Below are positions 1 to 6,000 of a DNA stretch of 6,001 nucleotides, piece by piece. The stretch is from JBIQLO01 sp044464175 (GTDB lineage: Bacteria > Planctomycetota > Phycisphaerae > Tepidisphaerales > Tepidisphaeraceae): contig JBIQLO010000229.1 of assembly GCA_044464175.1 (NCBI GenBank), positions 1-6,001 of the forward strand, in the 5' to 3' direction. Each line of letters opens with the position of its first letter. Position 1 is the stretch's first letter. Below the pieces are notes generated by a model. That model was not told the DNA's origin, made no database searches, and saw only the letters and a program-made list of their open reading frames with translations. A program made the position numbers and the translations under genes.

Positions 1-350
1 GTTGATTTTGGAGCGCCAGGGGCGAATTGGGTTTGGTTCGTTTGGGTTCGTTGGTAGAGGGAAGAGGCACGAAGGGACGGAGGTGTGGAGGGGGAGATGA
101 GGGGGTGAGAAGGTGATACGGCGAACTTGGATATGACAAAGGGGAGGTACATGATGGGGTAGTATAGTAGATGTTTGGGTTTTGTCAAGTATTTTTTATG
201 CGGGGAGGGGGCGGGAATGACAGGCTGGATTGTCCTGCGGATTTGGGGCATTGGGGGAGGTATGGATTGGCCTTGGAGAGGGAAGGGGTTAAGATGGGCA
301 GGCAGTTGTCCGACGAAAGCAGGGAGCGCACGGTTTTGAAGGGAGTGATT
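1..350. other. Upstream non-coding stretch with purine-rich tract and AT-rich island
   Basis: I see no credible gene here. Bases 27-53 are G/T-rich and repeat a TTTGG(G)TTCG-like unit. Bases 54-160 are almost all purines on the plus strand, with G-runs at 74-76, 90-94, 101-105 and 141-144. A small CGCC-AGG-GGCG hairpin lies at 14-24, with no T-run behind it. From about 160 to 200 the sequence turns AT-rich, with a TATAGT at 163-168 that could be a -10 element, but no good -35 lies at the right distance. A frame is open from ATG 171, but its first 40 to 60 codons look unlike protein, and the ribosome-site evidence favours a start further in. The island is the likeliest place for the promoter of the following gene; this is a weak inference. 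Confidence 0.45.
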
Positions 351-920
351 ATGGGACAGGCGGTGGCGGACCTGCCCGATCCGTTGGAGGATCGGCCGGA
401 ACCCGCCGGCGATAACGACGCCTTGCTGTCGCAGTTGGCCGGGGACGAGATCGATCGTCTGCTGGCCGACGAGGGGGAGGGTACGGACACAAAGCTCAGC
501 AGCGGGCGCTCCCTTGCTGAACCGGAGGAAGCCGCTGGCGCCGATAATCTGGGGGAATTTCTGAATCAGGTGGAGCAGGGGGAGCGTGCGGACGGGTCAG
601 CCGCTTTGGCGGATGGGCCGGATGCGCGGGATGCGGCCGAGGTTGCTGGAAGGGGAGAGCCGGAGCCGCCGAGCGATTCTGAGGCGGCGGAAGCCGAGGA
701 TGCGGCGGAGCGGGCGGCGTTGGATGCGACGTTGCTGGAGGCGCAGATGGAGGTGGATGCGGAGCGTCCGCCCCTGCTGCTTCGCCCGCTGGTGTGGCTC
801 AACGCGCCGCTGAATGTGCTGCCGGAGGGGATTCGCGCCGGGGTGGGGAAGGTGGCGCTGGTCACGTTTTTCAACGCGCTGGCGATCCTGGCATATGTGC
901 TGATCTTCCGCCGGGGGTGA
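351..920 (+). CDS. Acidic Ala/Glu-rich protein with a single C-terminal membrane anchor, function unknown
   Basis: I do not recognise this 189-residue protein. Residues 1-140 are strongly acidic and rich in Ala, Glu, Asp and Gly, so probably largely disordered. Two short amphipathic stretches stand out: residues 24-40 (ALLSQLAGDEIDRLLAD) and 66-76 (DNLGEFLNQVEQ region). Residues 141-163 hold a Leu/Pro-rich segment (PLLLRPLVWLNAPLNVLPEG), and about 165-186 is one hydrophobic helix ending in RRG. There is no N-terminal signal peptide, so a tail-anchored cytoplasmic protein is the simplest topology. I chose ATG 351 because GGGAG sits five bases upstream and the codons before it look poorly coding. 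ATG 294, with GGAAGGGG at 281-288, is a real alternative adding 19 residues. The symporter gene begins 117 bases after the stop on the same strand, so co-transcription is possible. The DEIDRLL stretch resembles the N-terminal motif of flagellar switch protein FliM, but no FliM or FliN domain follows. Confidence 0.72.
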   Translation: MGQAVADLPDPLEDRPEPAGDNDALLSQLAGDEIDRLLADEGEGTDTKLSSGRSLAEPEEAAGADNLGEFLNQVEQGERADGSAALADGPDARDAAEVAGRGEPEPPSDSEAAEAEDAAERAALDATLLEAQMEVDAERPPLLLRPLVWLNAPLNVLPEGIRAGVGKVALVTFFNALAILAYVLIFRRG

Positions 921-930
921 GGTGATGCGG

Positions 931-950
931 GGCGGGGGGGTGACCCCGCC
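931..950 (+). repeat. GC-rich hairpin just after the acidic-protein gene
   Basis: GGCGGGG at 931-937 and CCCCGCC at 944-950 form a perfect seven-base-pair all-GC stem with a six-base loop. It starts ten bases after the stop codon at 918-920. No T-run follows, so it does not look like a classical intrinsic terminator. It could protect the upstream message 3' end, reduce read-through into the symporter gene, or have no function in such G-rich DNA. Confidence 0.4.
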
Positions 951-1037
951 GCGGCCTGGGGGAAGCCGCCGACAGAGCGCTTTGGCCGACGACCGCCCGC
1001 AATGGACAAGCGATTGCACGGGGGGTAAAACCGCACC

Positions 1038-3164
1038 ATGAATCTCCACTGGATCGACTGGAGTATTGTTGCGGCGATGCTGGTGGTGGTGGTGGGCTCC
1101 GCGCTGGCCACCCGGCGCTACACGCGCAGCGTCTCGGATTTCCTGGCGGCCAATCGGGCGGCGGGGCGGTATCTGCTGTGCATCGCCGGGGGGATGTCGG
1201 GGCTGGGGGCGATCTCCATCGTGGCGATGTTCGAGATGTACTACGCGGCCGGTTTTACGGCCTTCTGGTGGCACATGCTCGTGTTTCCGGTGGCGCTGAT
1301 CATCGCGCTGAGCGGGTGGGTAACCTACCGCTACCGCGAAACCCGGGCCATGACGCTGGCGCAGTTTTTCGAGATGCGCTACAGCCGGCGGTTCCGCATT
1401 TTCGCCGGTGTGCTGGGATGGGTGTCGGGGATCATCAACTTCGGCATCTTCCCGGCGGTGGCGGCGCGGTTTTTCATCTATTTCTGCGGGTTTCCGCAGA
1501 CCATTCCGTATTTGAACTGGCCGACCTATCCGGTGGCGATGATCATTCTGATCTCAATGGGCCTGTTTTTCGTCTTCCTGGGGGGGCAGGTGACGATCAT
1601 GATCACCGACTTCATTCAGGGGGTTTTCACCAACATCGTCTTTCTGGTGCTGATCGGGGTGATCTTCTGGATGTTTGACTGGTCGGGGATGATTCATGCG
1701 CTCAAACAGGCGCCGGCGGGGCATTCGCTGATCAACCCGTTCCACACGAGCAAGACCCAGGGGTTCAATATCTTCTACTTCCTGATCGGCGCGCTGGGCT
1801 CGTTCTACTACGCGCGGGCATGGCAGGGGTCGCAGGGGTTCAACTGCTCGGCGCGGAGCGCGCATGAGGCGAAGATGGCGTCGATTCTGGGGGAGTGGCG
1901 CGGGTTGATCCTGACGATGGTGATGATGCTGCTGCCGATCGGGGCGTGGGTCATCATGCACGGGCATGCCTATCCCGAGGCCGCCCAGCAGGCGAATGCG
2001 GCGCTGGCGAAGATCGGGAATCCGACGATTCAGGGGCAGATGACGGTGCCGCTGGCGCTGGCGCACGCGCTGCCGGTGGGGGTGGTGGGGCTGCTGTGCG
2101 CGATGATGCTGGCGGCGTTCATCTCGACGCATGACACGTACCTGCACTCCTGGGGGAGCATCTTCGTGCAGGATGTGATCCTGCCGATCCGGGGCAAGCC
2201 GTTCACGACGCGGCAGCACATCTGGGCGCTGCGGGCGTCCATCGTTTTCGTGGCGGTGTTCATCTTCTTTTTCAGTCTGAAATACCAGCAGACGGACTAC
2301 ATCCTGATGTTCTTCGCCGTGACCGGGGCGATTTACCTGGGAGGGGCGGGAGCGGTCATCATCGGGGGACTCTACTGGAAGCGCGGCTCGACCCGCGGCG
2401 CGTGGGGGGCGTTTCTCATCGGCAGCACTGTGGCGGTGGGGGGGATCGTGGCGCAGCAGCAGTGGGCGAACGCGATTTATCCCTTCCTGGCGGCGCATGC
2501 GCCGGGGTTCCTGGCGGAGTTCAAGCGGGTGGTGGAGGGGATCGCCGCGGCCGTGCCGGGGATCAACTGGACGGTGGGGCCCAAGGACTTTCCGTTTAAC
2601 GGGCAGTGGATGAATCTCTTTTCGATGGTGCTGGCGGTGACGGCATATGTCGGCATTTCGCTGTTTGACTGGCTTGTGCTGCATTGCCCGGCGGCAAACA
2701 TGGACCGGATGCTGCACCGGGGCAAGTATGCGGTGGAGGGGGAGGCGTCGGCAGCGCGTCCCGTGACCGGGTGGCGGGCGCTGCTTCCCTCGCACGAGTT
2801 CACACTGGGGGACAAGGCGATTTATTACGGGAAGCTGGCCTGGACGCTGGGATGGATTGCGGTGTTCATCATCGGGTGCATCTGGAACCTGACGCGGGAG
2901 GTCTCCGATGACAGTTGGGTGACCTACTGGGCCTGGACGCTGGGGATCACCGTGGTGGTCGGCATCGGGACGACGATCTGGTTTCTGATCGGTGGGATCA
3001 TCGACATGAAGGATCTGCTTCGCCGGCTGGGCAATCCGGACCGCGACTACGCTGACACGGGGCTGGTGGGGGAGGAACCGCCGGTGCCGGAAGAGCTGAC
3101 TGAAACGGCGGCGGAACTGGGGGTGCTGCCGCCCGATGCGCTGCAGGAGACGCCGGGGCGGTGA
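1038..3164 (+). CDS. Sodium:solute symporter (SSS family) with C-terminal membrane extension
   Basis: This 708-residue inner-membrane protein is a Na+-coupled solute transporter of the SSS family (LeuT fold); the substrate cannot be told. I estimate about 14 to 15 membrane helices, at roughly 7-25, 45-72, 75-97, 120-148, 161-182, 186-211, 243-262, 287-307, 336-362, 396-415, 421-446, 452-472, 525-546, 597-617 and 628-655. The opening HWIDWSIVAAML and the segment AAFISTHDTYLHSW are typical of the family. Ala360, Ser363 and Thr364 align by eye with PutP Ala337, Ser340 and Thr341, the sodium-site residues of transmembrane helix 8, which supports a working Na+ site. The start is firm: an in-frame TAA lies at 1026-1028 and this is the first ATG after it, though the G-run at 1020-1025 is a weak, distant (12-base) ribosome site. 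Many SSS proteins have about 500 to 600 residues; the extra length here lies in a loop around 474-520 and in the last 180 residues, which add about three helices and a Glu/Pro-rich cytoplasmic tail. The gene is intact. Confidence 0.95.
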   Translation: MNLHWIDWSIVAAMLVVVVGSALATRRYTRSVSDFLAANRAAGRYLLCIAGGMSGLGAISIVAMFEMYYAAGFTAFWWHMLVFPVALIIALSGWVTYRYRETRAMTLAQFFEMRYSRRFRIFAGVLGWVSGIINFGIFPAVAARFFIYFCGFPQTIPYLNWPTYPVAMIILISMGLFFVFLGGQVTIMITDFIQGVFTNIVFLVLIGVIFWMFDWSGMIHALKQAPAGHSLINPFHTSKTQGFNIFYFLIGALGSFYYARAWQGSQGFNCSARSAHEAKMASILGEWRGLILTMVMMLLPIGAWVIMHGHAYPEAAQQANAALAKIGNPTIQGQMTVPLALAHALPVGVVGLLCAMMLAAFISTHDTYLHSWGSIFVQDVILPIRGKPFTTRQHIWALRASIVFVAVFIFFFSLKYQQTDYILMFFAVTGAIYLGGAGAVIIGGLYWKRGSTRGAWGAFLIGSTVAVGGIVAQQQWANAIYPFLAAHAPGFLAEFKRVVEGIAAAVPGINWTVGPKDFPFNGQWMNLFSMVLAVTAYVGISLFDWLVLHCPAANMDRMLHRGKYAVEGEASAARPVTGWRALLPSHEFTLGDKAIYYGKLAWTLGWIAVFIIGCIWNLTREVSDDSWVTYWAWTLGITVVVGIGTTIWFLIGGIIDMKDLLRRLGNPDRDYADTGLVGEEPPVPEELTETAAELGVLPPDALQETPGR

Positions 3165-3170
3165 GGAGGT
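3165..3170 (+). promoter_or_regulatory. Strong ribosome-binding site directly after the symporter stop
   Basis: A full GGAGGT begins on the base after the symporter stop codon. It lies seven bases before TTG 3178, an ideal spacing, and eleven bases before ATG 3182 in another frame. None of the four large genes here has such a complete match on the plus strand, which suggests that something is translated from this point. Confidence 0.45.
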
Positions 3171-3177
3171 ATCAGGG

Positions 3178-3303
3178 TTGAATGACCTTGAGGTTCTGGA
3201 AGCAGGCGCGAAGAAACCCACAATCGCGGGCCGGCAGGCGATCTTTGCCACGACTCCTATTTCTTTTCCCTTCCAGCCGCTTGGGCGAATCGTGTCGCCT
3301 TGA
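3178..3303 (+). CDS. Possible small protein (41 aa) coupled to the symporter gene
   Basis: From TTG 3178 a frame of 41 codons runs to TGA at 3301-3303. It starts 13 bases after the symporter stop and has a perfect GGAGGT seven bases upstream, so it would be the last gene of a symporter operon. The product would begin MNDLEVLEAGAKKPTIAG and end in a Phe/Pro-containing stretch (TTPISFPFQPLGRIVSP). Composition is balanced and protein-like, with no membrane helix and no signal peptide. Its third-codon-position GC is about 60 percent by hand count, lower than the neighbouring genes appear, which counts against it. I do not recognise a family. The alternative is that this is a plain convergent spacer and the GGAGGT is coincidence in G-rich DNA. 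The rival frame from ATG 3182 would run 240 bases into the TPR gene on the other strand and gives an Arg/Trp-rich product, so it is less likely. Confidence 0.3.
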   Translation: MNDLEVLEAGAKKPTIAGRQAIFATTPISFPFQPLGRIVSP

Positions 3304-3327
3304 CGTGGGTCATTCGTCCCAATTAGA

Positions 3328-4695
3328 TCATTCCTCCGTTGTGCCGGTGGCGGAATGGGGTGTTGCCCGTGTGGCCGGGGCGGTGGTGGGGGTGTTGGCC
3401 TGGCCCAGGGGGGTTCCTTCGACGCCGATGAGGCGCTGGATGCCGGTGTACTTGGGGACGGGGAGTTGTTTTTCGATCTGGCGGGCGCTTTGCTGGAGGC
3501 GCTGGAGGTTGGCGACTTCGCCCGCGCGTTCGGACTGGAGTTTGCGGTTGGTGTTCTGCAGGTCGTAGTAGATGGGGGGCAGGCCGATGTAGATCCAGTT
3601 GCCGTTGGGATCGGGGAGGTAGGCATTGGCCGAGAGGCTGTTGATGTTTCGGTTGTTGGCAGCGATCTGGTCATCAATCTGGCGGATGCGGTCCTGGATG
3701 GACTGATATCGCCCGGCCAGGGCGTCGAGCTGCTGCTGGACCTGTTTCTCGGCCTCCTTCAATTGCTGGTACTGCTGGTCGCTGACCCAGGTGGCGCCCC
3801 AGCGGTGCCATCCCTCGGCGGCCAGGGTGCGGGTCAGTTCGGCATCCTGCTGCTGGAACCGCTGGGCCGTCTGGCGGGCGATGGGGGTTTTGCGCTCGTC
3901 GGGGGTGAGGGCGTGGAGGGCTTCGGCGGTGTTGTCCAGGACGGCTTTGTTGTGGGGATCGGAGCGCATCGCCTCGTTGTAGTATTTCAACGCGGCCACC
4001 GGCTGCTTTTGCCGCCAGTAGACCACGCCGAGGTTGTTGAGCGTGGGGGCGTGGTTGGGCACGAGTTCGCCGGCGGCGGCGAAGGCCTTGCGCGCCGGGA
4101 TGATCTTGTCCTGTCGGAAGAGCAGCACGCCCTGGAGATAGAGGGCGGCGGCGTTTTGCGGGTTGGCGGCGAGAATGGCGGCCAGATGCTCGCCGGCTTC
4201 CTTGAGCTGCCCCTGTTTGAGCAGCTGCCGCGCCTCGGTGACCTGGGCCAGCGACTGGGCGGCCAATTCCTCCCGCTGCTGCGGGGTGACCCATTTGCCG
4301 GCGTATTTCACCATGCCCTGGCGGCGGCGGTCCTGCCACTGGGCCAGGTCCTTTTTGGCTTCGGCGGCGGCGGGGGTATCGGGGTTGTTTTTGAGGAAGC
4401 GGTCATAGCGGGCGATGATTTCGTCGAGGTTGTCCAGGTGATCGACGGCCCGGCGGAGGGAGTTGAGGGCGCTGGCCGCCTCATCGGGGCCGTGGCTGGA
4501 GCGTTTGATCTCGACCGATTTGACCTGTCCGGCGGGCACGCGGACCACCCGCCCGTCGGGCTGGGTGACGGTCCAGTCATCGCCTGAGCGGCTGAGGTTT
4601 CCCTCGATGCTGGTGCCATCCTTGAGATGGACGGTGTCGGCCGGGGCAAGTGCGGCCAGGGAGAGGACCAACGCGGCCGTGAGAATCGGTTTCAT
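3328..4695 (-). CDS. Secreted TPR-repeat protein with N-terminal beta domain and coiled coils
   Basis: This 455-residue protein is probably a periplasmic or envelope scaffold; its exact role is unknown. Residues 1-19 (MKPILTAALVLSLAALAPA) form a signal peptide with likely cleavage after Ala19. Residues 20-64 read as a small all-beta domain (LKDGTSIEGN, then VRVPAGQVKSVEI), like the SH3/Sm-like barrels that often head such proteins. Residues 148-181, 182-215 and 216-249 are three contiguous TPR units of exactly 34 residues; the last is the most typical (LNNLGVVYWRQKQPVAALKYY). A partial unit may lie at 88-118. A motif GKWVTPQQ at 133-140 recurs as ATWVSDQQ at 301-308, bracketing the TPR block. 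Residues 305-350 and 376-411 look coiled-coil, separated by an aromatic stretch (NGNWIYIGLPPIYYDLQ). The last 25 residues are Thr/Pro/Ala-rich. The start is chosen for the signal peptide and the GGAGG seven bases upstream; longer in-frame starts up to 4782 would bury the signal. The gene is divergent from the GH57 gene. Confidence 0.92.
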   Translation of the reverse strand: MKPILTAALVLSLAALAPADTVHLKDGTSIEGNLSRSGDDWTVTQPDGRVVRVPAGQVKSVEIKRSSHGPDEAASALNSLRRAVDHLDNLDEIIARYDRFLKNNPDTPAAAEAKKDLAQWQDRRRQGMVKYAGKWVTPQQREELAAQSLAQVTEARQLLKQGQLKEAGEHLAAILAANPQNAAALYLQGVLLFRQDKIIPARKAFAAAGELVPNHAPTLNNLGVVYWRQKQPVAALKYYNEAMRSDPHNKAVLDNTAEALHALTPDERKTPIARQTAQRFQQQDAELTRTLAAEGWHRWGATWVSDQQYQQLKEAEKQVQQQLDALAGRYQSIQDRIRQIDDQIAANNRNINSLSANAYLPDPNGNWIYIGLPPIYYDLQNTNRKLQSERAGEVANLQRLQQSARQIEKQLPVPKYTGIQRLIGVEGTPLGQANTPTTAPATRATPHSATGTTEE

Positions 4696-4702
4696 GTGCC
4701 AT

Positions 4703-4707
4703 CCTCC
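4703..4707 (-). promoter_or_regulatory. Ribosome-binding site fixing the TPR-protein start
   Basis: On the minus strand GGAGG lies seven bases before ATG 4695. This decides against the longer in-frame starts at 4782, 4755 and 4713 and fits the signal peptide that begins at this ATG. Confidence 0.8.
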
Positions 4708-4747
4708 AACCATAAGACACTCTATGGGGCAAAAGGTTGGGAAATCC

Positions 4748-4765
4748 ACCGGCATGGCGTCCGGT
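4748..4765. repeat. Dyad ACCGG-N8-CCGGT in the divergent spacer
   Basis: ACCGG at 4748-4752 is mirrored by CCGGT at 4761-4765 with an eight-base spacer, and four further T residues follow on the plus strand (4766-4769). It lies just upstream of the candidate -35 of the GH57 gene and over the expected start of the leftward transcript. It could be an operator for a dimeric regulator, or a weak terminator-like hairpin reading rightward. A terminator makes less sense between two divergent genes. Five-base arms are short, so chance is possible. Confidence 0.25.
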
Positions 4766-4768
4766 TTT

Positions 4769-4798
4769 TGTATAGACCGCATGGGGCGGCACTGTAGA
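4769..4798 (-). promoter_or_regulatory. Candidate promoter of the TPR-protein gene
   Basis: On the minus strand TCTACA (4793-4798) and TATACA (4769-4774) are separated by 18 bases, each matching four of six consensus positions of a sigma-70 type promoter. Transcription would start near 4762, leaving a leader of about 67 bases before ATG 4695. It overlaps the rightward candidate promoter almost completely. Sigma preferences of this organism are unknown. Confidence 0.2.
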
Positions 4799-4800
4799 AT
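4773..4800 (+). promoter_or_regulatory. Candidate promoter of the GH57 gene
   Basis: TAGACC (4773-4778) and TAGAAT (4795-4800) are 16 bases apart, matching four and five of six sigma-70 consensus positions. A start near 4807 would leave a leader of about 18 bases, which just accommodates the AAGGA ribosome site at 4814-4818, six bases before ATG 4825. This is the best promoter-like sequence in the window. Confidence 0.35.
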
Positions 4801-4824
4801 ACCCTCTGTTCAAAAGGATCGTCC

Positions 4825-6000
4825 ATGGCTTCAGTCTGCTTTTATTTTGAGGTGCATCAGCCGTTTCGCCTGCGCCGCTACAGCGTTTTTGACACCGGGC
4901 AGAATTATTTTGACGAGCAAAAGAACGCGGAGATCTGCCGGAAGGTGGCGCACAAGTGCTATTTGCCGGCCAACCGGCTGTTCCTGGAGGTGATTCGGGC
5001 GCACGAGGGGCGGTTTCGCATCGCCTATTCGGTGACCGGGGTGGCGCTGGAGCAGTTTCAGCGCTACGCGCCGGAGGTGCTGGAGACGTTCCATCAGCTC
5101 AACGACACAGGCTGCGTGGAGTTTCTGGATGAGACCTATTACCACAGCCTGTCGTTTCTCTATTCGCGGGAGGAGTTCCGGGCGCAAATCGAGAAACATC
5201 GCACGCTGATCAAAGAGCTGTTCGGGCAGACGCCGCGCGTCTTCCGGAACACGGAGCTGATTTACAACAACGACCTGGCCCATTTCATCAGCCACATGGG
5301 GTATGACGCGGTGCTGGCCGAGGGGGCGGATCAGATTCTGGGCTACCGCAGCCCCAATTACGTCTATCGCCCGCCGCACGCGCCGCGGCTGAAGCTGCTG
5401 CTGAAGAACTACCGGCTGAGCGATGACATCGCGTTTCGCTTTTCCAACCGGGCGTGGGAGCAGTGGCCGCTGACGGCGGAGAAATTCGCCGGATGGGTGA
5501 ACCAGATCAATGGCAACGGGTATATCTGCAACCTGTTCATGGACTATGAGACTTTCGGGGAGCACCAGTGGGCCGACACGGGGATTTTTGACTTTCTGCG
5601 ACACATGCCGGGGGCGGTGATGAGCCATCCGGACAACAACTTTCTGACCCCCTCGCAGGTGGTGGACACGTATGATGCGGTGGGGGAGATCGACGTGCCG
5701 CACATGATCTCCTGGGCGGACACGGAGCGGGATTTGTCGGCGTGGCTGGGCAACGCGATGCAGTCCAACGCACTGCATGAGCTGTACAAGCTGGAAGGGG
5801 CGCTGCGCGAGAAGGGGGATGAAGCGCTGCTGGACGACTGGCGCAAGCTCACGACCAGCGACCATTTTTACTACATGTGCACGAAATACTGGGCGGATGG
5901 GGACGTGCACAAGTATTTTTCGCCGTATGAAAGCCCGTACGACAGCTACATCAATTTCATGAATGTGCTGGACAATATTCAGTCGCGGCTGAGGGGTTGA
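4825..6000 (+). CDS. Glycoside hydrolase family 57 alpha-amylase-type enzyme
   Basis: This 391-residue cytoplasmic enzyme should act on alpha-1,4-glucans such as glycogen or maltodextrins by the retaining GH57 mechanism. All five conserved regions of the family are readable in order: HQP at 11-13, GCVEFLDETYYHSL at 96-109, VFRNTELIYNN at 139-149 with the nucleophile Glu144, FMDYETFGEHQW at 238-249 with the acid/base Asp240, and SWADTERDLSAWLGNAMQ at 296-313. There is no signal peptide or membrane helix. Its length is short beside GH57 glucanotransferases and branching enzymes (over 500 residues) and fits the compact alpha-amylase group, so hydrolase is the best call, though transferase activity cannot be excluded. 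The start is supported by AAGGA six bases upstream and by the HQP region beginning ten residues in, as usual. The frame is complete and intact, with TGA ending one base before the window edge. In related genomes such genes often sit beside glycogen synthase-type glycosyltransferases; whether one follows here cannot be seen. Confidence 0.95.
   Translation: MASVCFYFEVHQPFRLRRYSVFDTGQNYFDEQKNAEICRKVAHKCYLPANRLFLEVIRAHEGRFRIAYSVTGVALEQFQRYAPEVLETFHQLNDTGCVEFLDETYYHSLSFLYSREEFRAQIEKHRTLIKELFGQTPRVFRNTELIYNNDLAHFISHMGYDAVLAEGADQILGYRSPNYVYRPPHAPRLKLLLKNYRLSDDIAFRFSNRAWEQWPLTAEKFAGWVNQINGNGYICNLFMDYETFGEHQWADTGIFDFLRHMPGAVMSHPDNNFLTPSQVVDTYDAVGEIDVPHMISWADTERDLSAWLGNAMQSNALHELYKLEGALREKGDEALLDDWRKLTTSDHFYYMCTKYWADGDVHKYFSPYESPYDSYINFMNVLDNIQSRLRG

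Noticed and set aside
171..350. N-terminal extension of the acidic protein to ATG 171
   Set aside because: No ribosome site before ATG 171, which lies in the AT-rich island; encoded residues (Cys/Phe/Gly-rich) are unlike the rest of the protein.
3223..3299. Candidate terminators between the convergent genes: ATCGC/GCGAT at 3223-3242 and GGCGA/TCGCC at 3284-3299
   Set aside because: Five-base stems only, with no real T-run on the relevant strand; both lie within the possible small ORF.
3180..3315. Inverted repeat GAATGACC (3180-3187) and GGTCATTC (3308-3315)
   Set aside because: Only eight bases, 120 bases apart, with no extension at either end; chance pairing in a spacer of this size is plausible.
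3182..3568. Rightward frame of 128 codons from ATG 3182
   Set aside because: Overlaps the end of the TPR gene by about 240 bases, product is Arg/Trp/Ser-rich, and the ribosome-site spacing (11) is worse than for TTG 3178.
1554..3677. A 707-codon open frame on the minus strand opposite the symporter
   Set aside because: Product is Arg/His/Pro/Gln-rich low-complexity sequence typical of the antisense of a GC-rich gene; the symporter on the other strand is a clear family member, and the frame also runs across the TPR gene out of phase.
3355..4587. A 410-codon plus-strand frame opposite the TPR gene
   Set aside because: Gly/Val/Leu-rich repetitive product that mirrors the TPR gene codons; no domain, and the TPR gene has signal peptide, ribosome site and exact repeats.
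4696..4782. N-terminal extension of the TPR protein to 4782
   Set aside because: It would place the clear signal peptide inside the protein and ignore the GGAGG before ATG 4695.
4831..5910. A 359-codon minus-strand frame opposite the GH57 gene
   Set aside because: Arg/Val/His-rich shadow of a gene with all GH57 motifs on the plus strand.
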